11,709 bases of DNA from Pseudomonadota bacterium (GTDB lineage: Bacteria > Pseudomonadota > Alphaproteobacteria > Rhizobiales > Beijerinckiaceae): the NCBI GenBank assembly GCA_028876585.1, contig JAGWRL010000152.1, forward strand, positions 1 to 11,709, given 5' to 3'. The notes beneath the pieces are model-generated. The model saw nothing but the letters and a program-made list of their open reading frames with translations, had not been told where the DNA came from and made no database searches. Numbering within the stretch: the first letter of the stretch is position 1; each line of letters begins with the position of its first letter. Below are positions 1 to 6,050 of the stretch, one piece after another. The position numbers and the translations under genes are program-made.

Positions 1-145
1 CAGCTTGCGCGGGCGCGTCGGGCTTGGGCTTGGCGCGCGCGAGATCCACCTCCGCCTTGCAGCGCGGGCACACGACCGGGCGCTTGCGCAGATCGTAAAA
101 CCGCGCCCCGCAGGACGGGCATTGTCGTTTGACGCCGAGAGCCAC
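1..145 (-). CDS. TIGR02300-type FYDL zinc-ribbon protein (5' part, runs off left edge)
   Basis: Read on the minus strand, the frame gives a small zinc ribbon: CPSCGARFYDL, then VVCPRCKAEVDLARAKPKPDAP, i.e. two CxxC knuckles about 16 residues apart around a FYDL motif. This matches the alphaproteobacterial TIGR02300 ('FYDLN acid') family, whose members have an N-terminal zinc ribbon and an acidic tail; the function is unknown. The tail lies beyond the window, so only about 48 residues are visible. There is no in-frame ATG. I chose the GTG at 145 because a GAGAAGG-like ribosome site sits about 8 nt upstream; the GTG at 151 is an alternative. The gene is divergent from hsp20. The family's usual FYDLN(R/K)DP reads FYDLRKRP here, a mild departure. 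Confidence 0.75.
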   Translation of the reverse strand, partial: MALGVKRQCPSCGARFYDLRKRPVVCPRCKAEVDLARAKPKPDAPAQA

Positions 146-240
146 ACGCACCGCCTTCTCGCCGGCCGCGCGCCGGCCGGCATTAGCTATTGATTCAATT
201 TTGGCGCGCAGCCTCGGTCATCGGACGATGGACGGCAAGG

Positions 241-273
241 CGCCCTTGAAGCGCGCGGGCCGCGGCACATATC
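241..273 (+). promoter_or_regulatory. RpoH (sigma-32 type) heat-shock promoter of hsp20
   Basis: CGCCCTTGAA at 241-250 matches the sigma-32 -35 consensus (CNCCCTTGAA). After a 14-nt spacer comes GCACATATC (265-273), close to the CCCCATTTA -10 element. Both the elements and the spacing (13-15 nt in the family) fit. Transcription would start near 279-281, giving a leader of about 100 nt before the hsp20 ATG at 382. Its place upstream of a small heat-shock gene supports the call. The start site itself is inferred. Confidence 0.72.
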
Positions 274-282
274 ATGTTCTGA

Positions 283-378
283 CGCATCGCCTTAGGGGAT
301 GCGCCAGATGTAAACCGCCGGCCGGTTGTCGCGGGAAAGCGAGGCCGCAAGTCGGCGAAGCGCCTGAAAGGGGCTTCG
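283..378 (+). promoter_or_regulatory. Structured hsp20 5' leader, candidate ROSE-like RNA thermometer
   Basis: Two hairpins of the same design bracket the leader. The first pairs CGCATC (283-288) with GATGCG (298-303); inside it, a bulged G289 and the pairs CC/GG close a UUAG loop. The last pairs CGAAGC (356-361) with GCUUCG (373-378); inside it, a bulged G362 and CCU/GGG close a GAAA loop (366-369). The GGGG at 370-373 is the Shine-Dalgarno core of hsp20 and is buried in this stem. A weaker TCGC/GCGA stem (329-332/339-342) lies between them. ROSE thermometers of rhizobial small heat-shock genes have this layout: RpoH promoter, roughly 100-nt leader, and a last hairpin masking the ribosome site and weakened by a bulged G. 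The fold was worked out by hand; no energy was calculated. Confidence 0.6.
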
Positions 379-381
379 GAT

Positions 382-810
382 ATGGTGCGGATGACGACGA
401 TGAGCTCGCCATTCCTGCTCGGTTTCGACGAGATCGAGCGGGCGCTCGAAAGGGCGACCAAGACAGGCTCGGACGGATATCCTCCGTACAATATCGAGCG
501 CATACCGTCGCGGGAAAATACCCCCGAGCGGTTGCGGATAACTTTGGCGGTGGCCGGTTTTACCCTTGAAGACATCGAGGTGACGCAGGAAGAGAGCCAG
601 CTTTGGATCAAGGGACGTCAGCGTGAAGACAAGTCTCGCGACTATATCCATCGCGGAATCGCCGCGCGACAGTTCCAGCGCAATTTCCTGCTCGCCGAAG
701 GCATGCAGGTGCTTGGCGCCGAGCTTGCTAATGGATTGTTGTCGATCGACGTCGTCAAGCCGCAACCGGATAAAGTAGTGAAAAAGATCAACATTCTGGC
801 GCGAGACTAA
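382..810 (+). CDS. Small heat-shock protein of the Hsp20/alpha-crystallin family
   Basis: 142 residues. This is an ATP-independent holdase chaperone that binds unfolding proteins in the cytoplasm as large oligomers. The alpha-crystallin domain spans about residues 36-135 (PYNIER, LRITLAVAGFTLEDIEV, RGIAARQFQRNFLL) and ends with the family motif A-x-x-x-N-G-L-L (LANGLLSIDV). The N-terminal SSPFLLGFDEIERAL is typical of the rhizobial IbpA-like class. I keep the ATG at 382 because AAAGGGG sits about 8 nt upstream; ATGs at 391 and 400 are possible but less well placed. The gene has a sigma-32-like promoter and a leader hairpin covering the ribosome site, so control is likely both transcriptional and thermosensor-based. 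A DUF1150 gene follows 62 nt downstream. Confidence 0.93.
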   Translation: MVRMTTMSSPFLLGFDEIERALERATKTGSDGYPPYNIERIPSRENTPERLRITLAVAGFTLEDIEVTQEESQLWIKGRQREDKSRDYIHRGIAARQFQRNFLLAEGMQVLGAELANGLLSIDVVKPQPDKVVKKINILARD

Positions 811-872
811 AGGTGCGCGCCCGAGGCGGGTCCTGAAACGAGTAACGAGTGACCGCCAGACAGGAGAGTGAT

Positions 873-1133
873 ATGAAAAACGAATTCCACACCGACACCG
901 ATTTGACCCCGCAGCAGTTCGCCCATCTCGGCGCCGGGGCCGTCGCTTATCTCAAGACGATTCGCTCCGAGGACGCGCAGCGGTTGTTCCCGCAGGCGCC
1001 GCCGATCCGGCCCGGCCTGCAATTGTTCGCGCTGCTCAGCGCCGACGGCTCGCCGATTCTGCTGACCGACAGCAAGGACGCCGCGATCGCCAACGCCTGG
1101 GAAAACCAGCTCGAAACCGTCAGCGTCCACTAA
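873..1133 (+). CDS. DUF1150 family protein
   Basis: 86 residues starting MKNEFHTDTDLTP. The conserved core reads GAVAYLKTIRSEDAQRLFP, then QLFALLSADGSPILLTD, and ends ANAWENQLETVSVH. This is the DUF1150 family, which is typical of alphaproteobacteria and is commonly found next to hsp20; its function is not known. No signal peptide, membrane segment or catalytic motif is visible. The ATG at 873 is preceded by AGGAGAG at a good distance, so I prefer it to the in-frame GTG at 849, which would add eight residues without a clear ribosome site. It is probably co-transcribed with hsp20, suggesting a stress-related role by context only. Confidence 0.85.
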   Translation: MKNEFHTDTDLTPQQFAHLGAGAVAYLKTIRSEDAQRLFPQAPPIRPGLQLFALLSADGSPILLTDSKDAAIANAWENQLETVSVH

Positions 1134-1142
1134 AAAAGCGCA

Positions 1143-1163
1143 GGGGCGCCGCCGAGGCGCCCT
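1143..1163 (+). terminator. GC hairpin after the DUF1150 gene, possible terminator
   Basis: GGGGCGCC (1143-1150) and GGCGCCCT (1156-1163) form an 8-bp stem, the outer pair being G-T, around a 5-nt loop, ten bases after the DUF1150 stop. No T-run follows on the plus strand. A run of six A at 1132-1137 would give a U-tract only to minus-strand transcripts, and no minus gene ends here. It may separate hsp20-DUF1150 from thyA. Confidence 0.3.
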
Positions 1164-1197
1164 CGCTCCCGCCGGCGGAATCGGCTAGCAAGCGGGC

Positions 1198-1986
1198 ATG
1201 CAGGCTTATCTCGATCTGTTGCGCGAGGCGCTCGACGCGGGCGTCGTCAAGGGGGACCGCACCGGCACCGGGGTGCGCTCGCTGTTCGGCCGGCAGTTGC
1301 GGTTCGATCTCCGCGCCGGTTTCCCGCTGGTCACGACCAAGCGGCTGCACCTGAAATCGATCGTCCACGAACTGATCTGGTTCCTCAACGGCGACACCAA
1401 CGTGCGCTATTTGCAGGACAACGGCGTCGGCATCTGGGACGAATGGGCCGATTCCAACGGCGATCTCGGGCCGGTCTATGGCCAGCAATGGCGCGCCTGG
1501 CGCGGCGCCGACGGGCGGGTCTACGATCAGATCGCGTCGCTGCTCGCCGAGATCAAGCGCAACCCCGATTCGCGCCGGCTGATCGTCTCCGCTTGGAACG
1601 TGCCCGACATCGAGCGGATGAAGCTGCCGCCGTGCCATTGCCTGTTCCAGTTTTATGTCGCGCAGGGGCGGCTGTCGTGCCAGCTCTACCAGCGCTCGGC
1701 CGACCTGTTCCTGGGCGTGCCGTTCAACATCGCGAGCTACGCGCTGCTGACGCATCTGATCGCGCGCGAATGCGGCCTCGACGTCGGCGATTTCGTGCAC
1801 ACTTTTGGCGACGCGCATCTCTATCTCAATCACGAAGATCAGGCGCGCGAGCAATTGTCGCGGAGCCCTCGCGCGCTGCCGCGTCTGAAGCTGTCGGGTG
1901 GCGGGCTGTTCGATGTGAAAGCCGAGGACGTGGCGTTCGAGGGCTACGAGCCGTGGCCGGCGATCAAGGCGGCGGTGGCGGTGTGA
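1198..1986 (+). CDS. thyA: Thymidylate synthase (folate-dependent)
   Basis: 262 residues, against 264 for the E. coli enzyme. It methylates dUMP to dTMP using 5,10-methylene-tetrahydrofolate, yielding dihydrofolate. The catalytic cysteine is C146 within MKLPPCHC, the same number as in E. coli. The phosphate-binding RTGTG loop is at 21-25, [13 protein letters not shown] sequence at 61-68, [19 protein letters not shown] at 166-184, and HTFGDAHLY with the dUMP-contacting His and Tyr at 201-209. The start at 1198 has only a weak ribosome site (AAGCGGG) but aligns with the family N-terminus. The stop overlaps the folA start (GTGA), coupling it to the enzyme that regenerates tetrahydrofolate. Confidence 0.97.
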   Translation: MQAYLDLLREALDAGVVKGDRTGTGVRSLFGRQLRFDLRAGFPLVTTKRLHLKSIVHELIWFLNGDTNVRYLQDNGVGIWDEWADSNGDLGPVYGQQWRAWRGADGRVYDQIASLLAEIKRNPDSRRLIVSAWNVPDIERMKLPPCHCLFQFYVAQGRLSCQLYQRSADLFLGVPFNIASYALLTHLIARECGLDVGDFVHTFGDAHLYLNHEDQAREQLSRSPRALPRLKLSGGGLFDVKAEDVAFEGYEPWPAIKAAVAV

Positions 1987-2504
1987 GTGCGCGTGGGGAG
2001 AGGGGGCCGGCGGCGGCGTCTCCCGTCGCGCTGATCGCGGCGGTGGCGCGCAATGGCGCGATCGGCGCGCGCGGCGGGCTGCCGTGGCGGCTGTCGAGCG
2101 ACCTCAAGCGCTTCAAGGCGCTGACGATGGGCAAGGCGCTCATCATGGGGCGCAAGACATTCGATTCCGTCGGCCGGCCGCTGCCGGGCCGCGACGTGAT
2201 CGTGGTGACGCGCGATGCGGACTGGTCGCGCGCCGGCGTGCGGATCGCCTGCGGGCTCGACGAGGCGCTGGCGCTGGCGCAGGGGGCGGACGAGATCATG
2301 ATCGGCGGCGGCGGCGAGATTTACCGTCTCGCGCTGGCGCGAGCGCGGCGGCTCTACATCACCGAGGTCGATCTGGCGCCGGAGGCGGACGTGCGCTTTC
2401 CCCCGATCGACGCCGGCCAGTGGCGTGAAATCCGGCGCGAGCCGGGCGCGCGCGGGCCCAACGACGAGGCGGATTTCGCCTTCGTGCAATACGAGCGGCG
2501 CTAA
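1983..2504 (+). CDS. folA: Dihydrofolate reductase
   Basis: 173 residues. It reduces dihydrofolate to tetrahydrofolate with NADPH, recycling the product of the upstream thymidylate synthase. Family hallmarks: [13 protein letters not shown] at 16-28, [14 protein letters not shown] with the catalytic Asp at 40, [22 protein letters not shown] at 49-70, and the nucleotide-binding [10 protein letters not shown] at 106-114. I start at the GTG at 1983, which overlaps the thyA stop. This gives about 14 residues of Ala/Gly/Arg-rich extension before the usual N-terminus; no ATG, GTG or TTG lies closer in frame. Its stop overlaps the stop of the convergent TfoX-like gene by four bases, leaving no room for a terminator. 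Confidence 0.94.
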   Translation: MSARGERGPAAASPVALIAAVARNGAIGARGGLPWRLSSDLKRFKALTMGKALIMGRKTFDSVGRPLPGRDVIVVTRDADWSRAGVRIACGLDEALALAQGADEIMIGGGGEIYRLALARARRLYITEVDLAPEADVRFPPIDAGQWREIRREPGARGPNDEADFAFVQYERR

Positions 2505-2830
2505 CCCTTCGCCGGCAATCCGCGCACGAAGGCGAGCGCGCCCGCCAGCAGGCGGCGGCGCAGCGCGTCGTCGCCGTAAGCTTCGGGCGTCGCGCGCACC
2601 CAGCCCGCCATCGGCCGGCCGCGCATGATCATCGGGCCGATCCCAGGCGTCGCCAGCGCCCAGCCGTCATGGCCCTTGCCGAGCCGCGCCAGCAGGCCGT
2701 CATCGCGCGCGCCGCAGACCAGATGGCCGCGCAGCAGCCACGCCCAGCCGCCGAACATGCCCTTCTCGCTGAAAGGCTCGTCCGGCAGATCGGCGCGGAT
2801 CAACTCCTCCAGGCCGCGATCGCGCGCCAT
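2501..2830 (-). CDS. TfoX N-terminal domain protein
   Basis: 109 residues. It matches the TfoX_N domain: FSEKGMFGGWAWLLRGHLVCGARDDGLLARLGKG near 20-54 (the MFGG motif and the DDGL strand) and MIMRGRPMAGWVRATPEAY near 67-86 (the MGRPM-GWV motif). TfoX/Sxy regulates competence genes in gammaproteobacteria, but stand-alone N-domains are widespread and their function is unsettled, so the name should not be read as a competence role. The ATG overlaps the pqqC stop (ATGA at 2827-2830 on the minus strand), so it appears translationally coupled to PQQ synthesis as the last gene of that operon. No TfoX C-terminal domain is present. Confidence 0.85.
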   Translation of the reverse strand: MARDRGLEELIRADLPDEPFSEKGMFGGWAWLLRGHLVCGARDDGLLARLGKGHDGWALATPGIGPMIMRGRPMAGWVRATPEAYGDDALRRRLLAGALAFVRGLPAKG

Positions 2831-3582
2831 CAGGGGCGATAGGCGCCGGGCGGGATATTGCCCGGCTCGACATAGGCGTGATGCAGCGCGTCGAGCTGCG
2901 CCCACAGCACGTTGCATTTGAACCGCACCGCGTCGACGCAGGCTTCCTGCTCGGCGCGGGTTCTGGCGTGTTGTTTGATGTAATCGAGCGCGAAATCGGC
3001 GTCCCGCGGCGCCTGGGTGAGCCGGCGCTTGAAATAGGCCATCACGTCGTCGCTGATGAAATCGTAATTCTCCAACATGCCGACGATGCGCTCGCGATGG
3101 ATTTTGGGCGCGAACAACTCGGTCAGCGAGGAGGCGACGGCGATGGTGAGCGGCTCGATGGCGACGAAGCGGACATAGGCCTCGACGGCGAAGCGGGTGG
3201 CCGGCAGCGCGCCGCGCTTGGAGACGACGTAATCGCGATCCAGGCCGAGGCCGTCGGTCAGCACCAACCAACGCTCGATGCCGCCGGGCTCGTCGCCGAG
3301 GCCGTCGTGATCGTGGATGCGGTGAATCCACTCACGCCGCAGCTCGCGCGATTCGGCGCGCGCCATCAGCGCGGCGTCCTTGCGCGGCACGGCCTCCTGG
3401 TAGCAATAGCGGTTGAGCGCCCAGGCGGCGACCTGACCCTTGTTGAGCTTGCCGCCGTGCAGCAGCTTATGGAACGGGTGCTTGTCGTGATAGCGCTCGG
3501 CGCCGACGGCGCGGATGGCTGCGTCGAAATCCTGCGCCGACAGTTTTGGCGCGTCGGTCCAATCGGTTGGTTTGTCGGACAT
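2830..3582 (-). CDS. pqqC: Pyrroloquinoline-quinone synthase PqqC
   Basis: 250 residues, the normal length. PqqC performs the last step, a ring closure and eight-electron oxidation of AHQQ to PQQ using molecular oxygen without a metal or cofactor. Diagnostic stretches: RYHDKHPFHKLLHGGKL at 30-46, NRYCYQEAVPRKDAALMA at 57-74, RREWIHRIHDHDG at 82-94 (its His residues include an active-site one), VRFVAIEPLTIAVASSLTELFAPKI at 137-161, and ENYDFI at 171-176. GGGAGGGAAG lies 6 nt before the ATG, so this start is firm. It is the only pqq gene here not overlapping its upstream neighbour: a 60-nt gap separates it from pqqE. PqqC is a separate protein, not the PqqCD fusion seen in Methylorubrum extorquens. 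Confidence 0.96.
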   Translation of the reverse strand: MSDKPTDWTDAPKLSAQDFDAAIRAVGAERYHDKHPFHKLLHGGKLNKGQVAAWALNRYCYQEAVPRKDAALMARAESRELRREWIHRIHDHDGLGDEPGGIERWLVLTDGLGLDRDYVVSKRGALPATRFAVEAYVRFVAIEPLTIAVASSLTELFAPKIHRERIVGMLENYDFISDDVMAYFKRRLTQAPRDADFALDYIKQHARTRAEQEACVDAVRFKCNVLWAQLDALHHAYVEPGNIPPGAYRP

Positions 3583-3632
3583 GTTGGCTTCCCTCCCAGA
3601 AAGACAGTGGCGCGCGCGCCGCCGCGAGCTGG

Positions 3633-3646
3633 TTGATCCAGATCAA
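3633..3646. promoter_or_regulatory. Fnr/FixK-type box (TTGAT-N4-ATCAA) at the pqqE-pqqC junction
   Basis: TTGATCCAGATCAA is a perfect 6+2+6 palindrome and exactly fits TTGAT-N4-ATCAA, the site bound by Fnr, FnrL and FixK regulators of alphaproteobacteria. It overlaps the pqqE stop and is centred about 57 nt upstream of the pqqC ATG. A site centred at -41.5 would place a transcript start near 3598, just before the pqqC ribosome site. I see no convincing -10 element there, and the regulator itself is not in the window. Confidence 0.4.
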
Positions 3647-4755
3647 GCCGGCTCGGTCGCCTTGGCCTCGCGGGCGTAGCGGCGCGGCGCGAAACCATCG
3701 ACGACGCCGGCGCTGTCGCGCGCGGCGATCTCGTCAACCAAAGCGTGATGCGGCGATTTGGCGCAGATCGGATCGCAGGCTTTCGCGTCGCCGAGCAGCG
3801 CCATCGCCTGACAGCGGCAGCCGCCGAAGTCTATCGCCTTGCGCTCGCACGAGCGGCACGGCTCCTGCATCCACTCGAAGCCGCGGAACGCCTCGAACCC
3901 CGGCGAGTTCGACCAGATTTCGGCCAGCGATTTCTCGCGCACGTTCCAGAAAACGAGGCCGGGAATGATCTCGGCGGAATGGCACGGCAGCACCTTGCCG
4001 CTGGGGGTGACGTTGAGCGTCTGCCGGCCCCAGCCGCTCATGCAGGCTTTCGGATATTTGGCGTGATAATCGGGCGCGACATGGTCGATCACCACCGTGC
4101 CGCGATAATGCTCGCGCCGCGCCTCCACCGCCGCATAGGCGCGGTCGGTCTGCTCGCGCGTCGGCATCAGATGGGCGCGGTTCCTGAGCGCCCAGCCGTA
4201 ATATTGGGTGTGCGCGATCTCGACCCGGCGCGCGCCCAACTCGACCGCGAGATCGACCATCCGCGGCGCTTCCTCGACATTGCCGCGATGGATGACGGCG
4301 TTGACGGTCAGCGGCAGGCCTTCCGCCTTCACCCATTCCGCGACTTCGCGCTTCTTGGCGTAGCCGCCCTTGTAGCCGCCGATCCAATCCGCCTGCGCCG
4401 CGTCGACGCCCTGGATCGAGAGTTGGATATGGTCGAGCCCGGCGGCGACGAGGCGGTCGAACAATTCGCGCGTCAGCCCGACGCCGGAGGTGATGAGGTT
4501 GGTGTAGAGGCCGACCTCGACCGCATGCGCCGTCAGTTCGGCCAGGTCGCGGCGCGAGCACGGCTCGCCGCCGGAGAGATGCAGATGCAGCACGCCAAGT
4601 TCGGCGGCCTCGGAAAAGATGCGTTTCCACTCGTCGGTGCTCATCTCGTCGCGCGGCGCGTCGAGGTTGAGCGGGTTGGAGCAATAGGGGCAGGCGAGCG
4701 GGCAGCGGTGGGTGAGTTCGGCGAGCAGGCCCTCGGGCGGCGGCGTTACGCTCAT
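3643..4755 (-). CDS. pqqE: PqqA peptide cyclase PqqE (radical SAM)
   Basis: 370 residues. This radical SAM enzyme joins the glutamate and tyrosine side chains of the PqqA peptide by a carbon-carbon bond, with PqqD presenting the peptide. The cluster-binding CxxxCxxC is C18-C22-C25 in RCPLACPYC, followed by the GGEP motif at 62-65. The C-terminal SPASM region carries Cys 238, 258, 300, 303, 313, 315, 327 and 331 (CMSGWGRQTLNVTPSGKVLPC, CRSCERKAIDFGGCRC, CDPIC) for auxiliary iron-sulphur clusters. The ATG at 4755 overlaps the pqqD stop (ATGA). All expected cluster ligands appear present, so the enzyme looks intact. Confidence 0.97.
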   Translation of the reverse strand: MSVTPPPEGLLAELTHRCPLACPYCSNPLNLDAPRDEMSTDEWKRIFSEAAELGVLHLHLSGGEPCSRRDLAELTAHAVEVGLYTNLITSGVGLTRELFDRLVAAGLDHIQLSIQGVDAAQADWIGGYKGGYAKKREVAEWVKAEGLPLTVNAVIHRGNVEEAPRMVDLAVELGARRVEIAHTQYYGWALRNRAHLMPTREQTDRAYAAVEARREHYRGTVVIDHVAPDYHAKYPKACMSGWGRQTLNVTPSGKVLPCHSAEIIPGLVFWNVREKSLAEIWSNSPGFEAFRGFEWMQEPCRSCERKAIDFGGCRCQAMALLGDAKACDPICAKSPHHALVDEIAARDSAGVVDGFAPRRYAREAKATEPA

Positions 4756-5024
4756 GTCTCGGCCATCCTCTTGTCCGCCAACGCCGCCAGCAAGCCGCGC
4801 ACATCGGACGCGATGCGCTCGGGATCGGCCTTGAACCGCTCGGCGAGGTTCTGCACGATCTCGCGCAAGGTGCGCGCGCCGTCGCACAGCCGCAAAATCT
4901 CGACCGCGATCGGGTTGACCTTCACCACCCGCTCCGGCGCCAGCAGCACCCAGCGCTCGCGCACCTTGTCCTCGCGCAGGCGGACGCCGCGCGGCAGGCG
5001 TGGACGGGAATCGTCGGCGATCAT
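4752..5024 (-). CDS. pqqD: PqqA-binding chaperone PqqD
   Basis: 90 residues from the start chosen here. PqqD binds the PqqA precursor and delivers it to PqqE; it is the founding type of the RRE fold found in RiPP pathways. The sequence RLPRGVRLREDKVRERWVLLAPERVVKVN, then EILRLCDGARTLREIVQNLAERF, is characteristic. Two ATGs are possible. The one at 5024 overlaps the pqqB stop as ATGA, like the pqqD-pqqE junction, and has GGGA 8 nt upstream. The one at 5033 would add MAR and has no well-spaced ribosome site. I therefore prefer 5024. Confidence 0.92.
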   Translation of the reverse strand: MIADDSRPRLPRGVRLREDKVRERWVLLAPERVVKVNPIAVEILRLCDGARTLREIVQNLAERFKADPERIASDVRGLLAALADKRMAET

Positions 5025-5932
5025 GCGCGCCATCCCAGTTCGAGCCCGTCATGGGCGATGCGCCAGCCCGCCGCCTCGACATGGGCGCGCTCAGGGCCGC
5101 CCAGACACAAAGCGGGGTTGGAATTGTTGATGTGGATGAACACCTTCTGGCCGACGTTTACGTCCGCCAGGGCGGCGATCGAGCCGCGCGGGCCGTTCAT
5201 CGCCATATGGCCCATGCGCCAGGCGGTCTTCGGCGACAGGCCGAGGCGGATCATCTCGTCGTCCTCGAAGGTGGTGCCGTCGAAAAACAACAGGTCGGCG
5301 CCCTCGATCCGGTCGCGCAGCGCCGCGGTCACGCGCGCGCAACTGGGGATGAAATAGGCGCGCCGGCCGCCGCTGGAAATCTCCAGCCCGAGCGTGGTCT
5401 CGCCCTCGACGCCAAGCGAAAGTTCGCTCTCGTCGGGCGGCTCCATATAGAGCGGGATTTTGCCGGGGACGGCGAACGGGGTCAGCGTGAAGCCGAAGCC
5501 GGGGTCGAGCGGCTGATCGAGCGCGATCGCGACGCGCGGCGCGAGTTTCTCGTCCACCACGGCGAACACGCCGCCGCTGACATGGGCGAGCGTCGACGGC
5601 ACGCCCCAGATGGTGAACGGCTGCATCTCGCGCATGACGAGCAGGCCCGCGATATTGTCGATGTCGCCATTGGGCAGAAAGACGCCGCGAATGGGCGAAT
5701 GGCGCGGCGCGCGGCGGGGATGCAGCGGCGGCGCATCAAGGATTTGCTGACGCAAGTCAGGGGTGGCGCCGAGCAGCACCCAGTTTTCGCCATCGCCGCT
5801 GACGGCGAGGCAGGCTTGAGAGCGGCGTTCCGCGCGAGGATCCCGCTCCCACGCTAGGCGGCAGTTTGGGCAGAGGCAATTCCATTGCGGAAATCCGCCG
5901 CCCGCCGCCGAACCTAGTACGAGAAAACGCAC
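5021..5932 (-). CDS. pqqB: PQQ biosynthesis protein PqqB (metallo-hydrolase fold)
   Basis: 303 residues, the normal length. PqqB has a metallo-beta-lactamase fold and is thought to hydroxylate the tyrosine-derived part of the PQQ precursor. The N-terminus FLVLGSAAGGGFPQWNC is diagnostic and is followed by the cysteine knuckle C19-x-C21-x2-C24. The C-terminal motifs FFDGTTFEDDEM (Asp218), RMGHMAMNGP (His242) and FIHINNSNP (His267) are intact. The central motif, usually D-x-D-H, reads GDIDN, giving Asn93 where family members have His. I take the GTG at 5932, which yields MRFLVLGSAAGGG, the family start; GGGA lies about 10 nt upstream. The 47 residues further upstream in frame overlap pqqA and are not family sequence. 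Confidence 0.94.
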   Translation of the reverse strand: MRFLVLGSAAGGGFPQWNCLCPNCRLAWERDPRAERRSQACLAVSGDGENWVLLGATPDLRQQILDAPPLHPRRAPRHSPIRGVFLPNGDIDNIAGLLVMREMQPFTIWGVPSTLAHVSGGVFAVVDEKLAPRVAIALDQPLDPGFGFTLTPFAVPGKIPLYMEPPDESELSLGVEGETTLGLEISSGGRRAYFIPSCARVTAALRDRIEGADLLFFDGTTFEDDEMIRLGLSPKTAWRMGHMAMNGPRGSIAALADVNVGQKVFIHINNSNPALCLGGPERAHVEAAGWRIAHDGLELGWRA

Positions 5933-5972
5933 GTCCCGACGATCCCAAGCCGTTTCGCGCGTTAGATCAATT

Positions 5973-6050
5973 TCAGATCTCGGCGGACGCGTAAGAGGTG
6001 ACTTCCATGCCGACGCAGACTTCGCAGATTTCGGGAGTGGTCCAAGCCAT
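5973..6050 (-). CDS. pqqA: PQQ precursor peptide PqqA
   Basis: A 25-residue peptide, MAWTTPEICEVCVGMEVTSY followed by ASAEI. It is the ribosomal substrate from which PQQ is cut: the side chains of Glu16 and Tyr20 in the invariant E-x3-Y motif (EVTSY) become the cofactor. The conserved Trp3, the VGMEVTSY core and the SAEI tail match PqqA of methylotrophs. An excellent ribosome site, AGGAGAG, lies 7 nt before the ATG. Two cysteines form a C9-x2-C12 pair. A 5-bp AGATC/GATCT inverted repeat (5964-5968/5976-5980) overlaps the stop, and a 40-nt gap precedes pqqB; in known operons such a spacing lets pqqA be expressed above the rest. No PqqF/G-type protease lies in the window. Confidence 0.95.
   Translation of the reverse strand: MAWTTPEICEVCVGMEVTSYASAEI

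Noticed and set aside
160..181. GCCGGC-rich repeat block near the start of the zinc-ribbon gene
   Set aside because: Made of short self-complementary GC words common in this GC-rich sequence; no larger repeat or mobile-element ends were found.
189..199. ATTGATTCAAT palindrome between the zinc-ribbon gene and hsp20
   Set aside because: Short AT-rich palindrome that does not fit the Fnr/FixK spacing (one central base rather than four) or any site I know; it may just be part of a weak promoter for the zinc-ribbon gene.
849..872. GTG start for the DUF1150 protein
   Set aside because: The ATG at 873 has AGGAGAG at proper spacing; the GTG has no clear ribosome site.
1132..1163. Minus-strand intrinsic terminator (hairpin followed by six U)
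   Set aside because: The shape fits, but no minus-strand gene ends nearby, so the A-run is probably coincidental.
1443..1982. Extension of the folA frame far upstream into thyA
   Set aside because: Overlaps the thyA coding region with Arg/Ala-rich non-family sequence; the GTG at 1983 overlapping the thyA stop is the natural start.
3745..5130. A 461-codon open frame on the plus strand opposite pqqE and pqqD
   Set aside because: Shadow of pqqE/pqqD; no domain or motif seen, and the opposite strand has intact family hallmarks.
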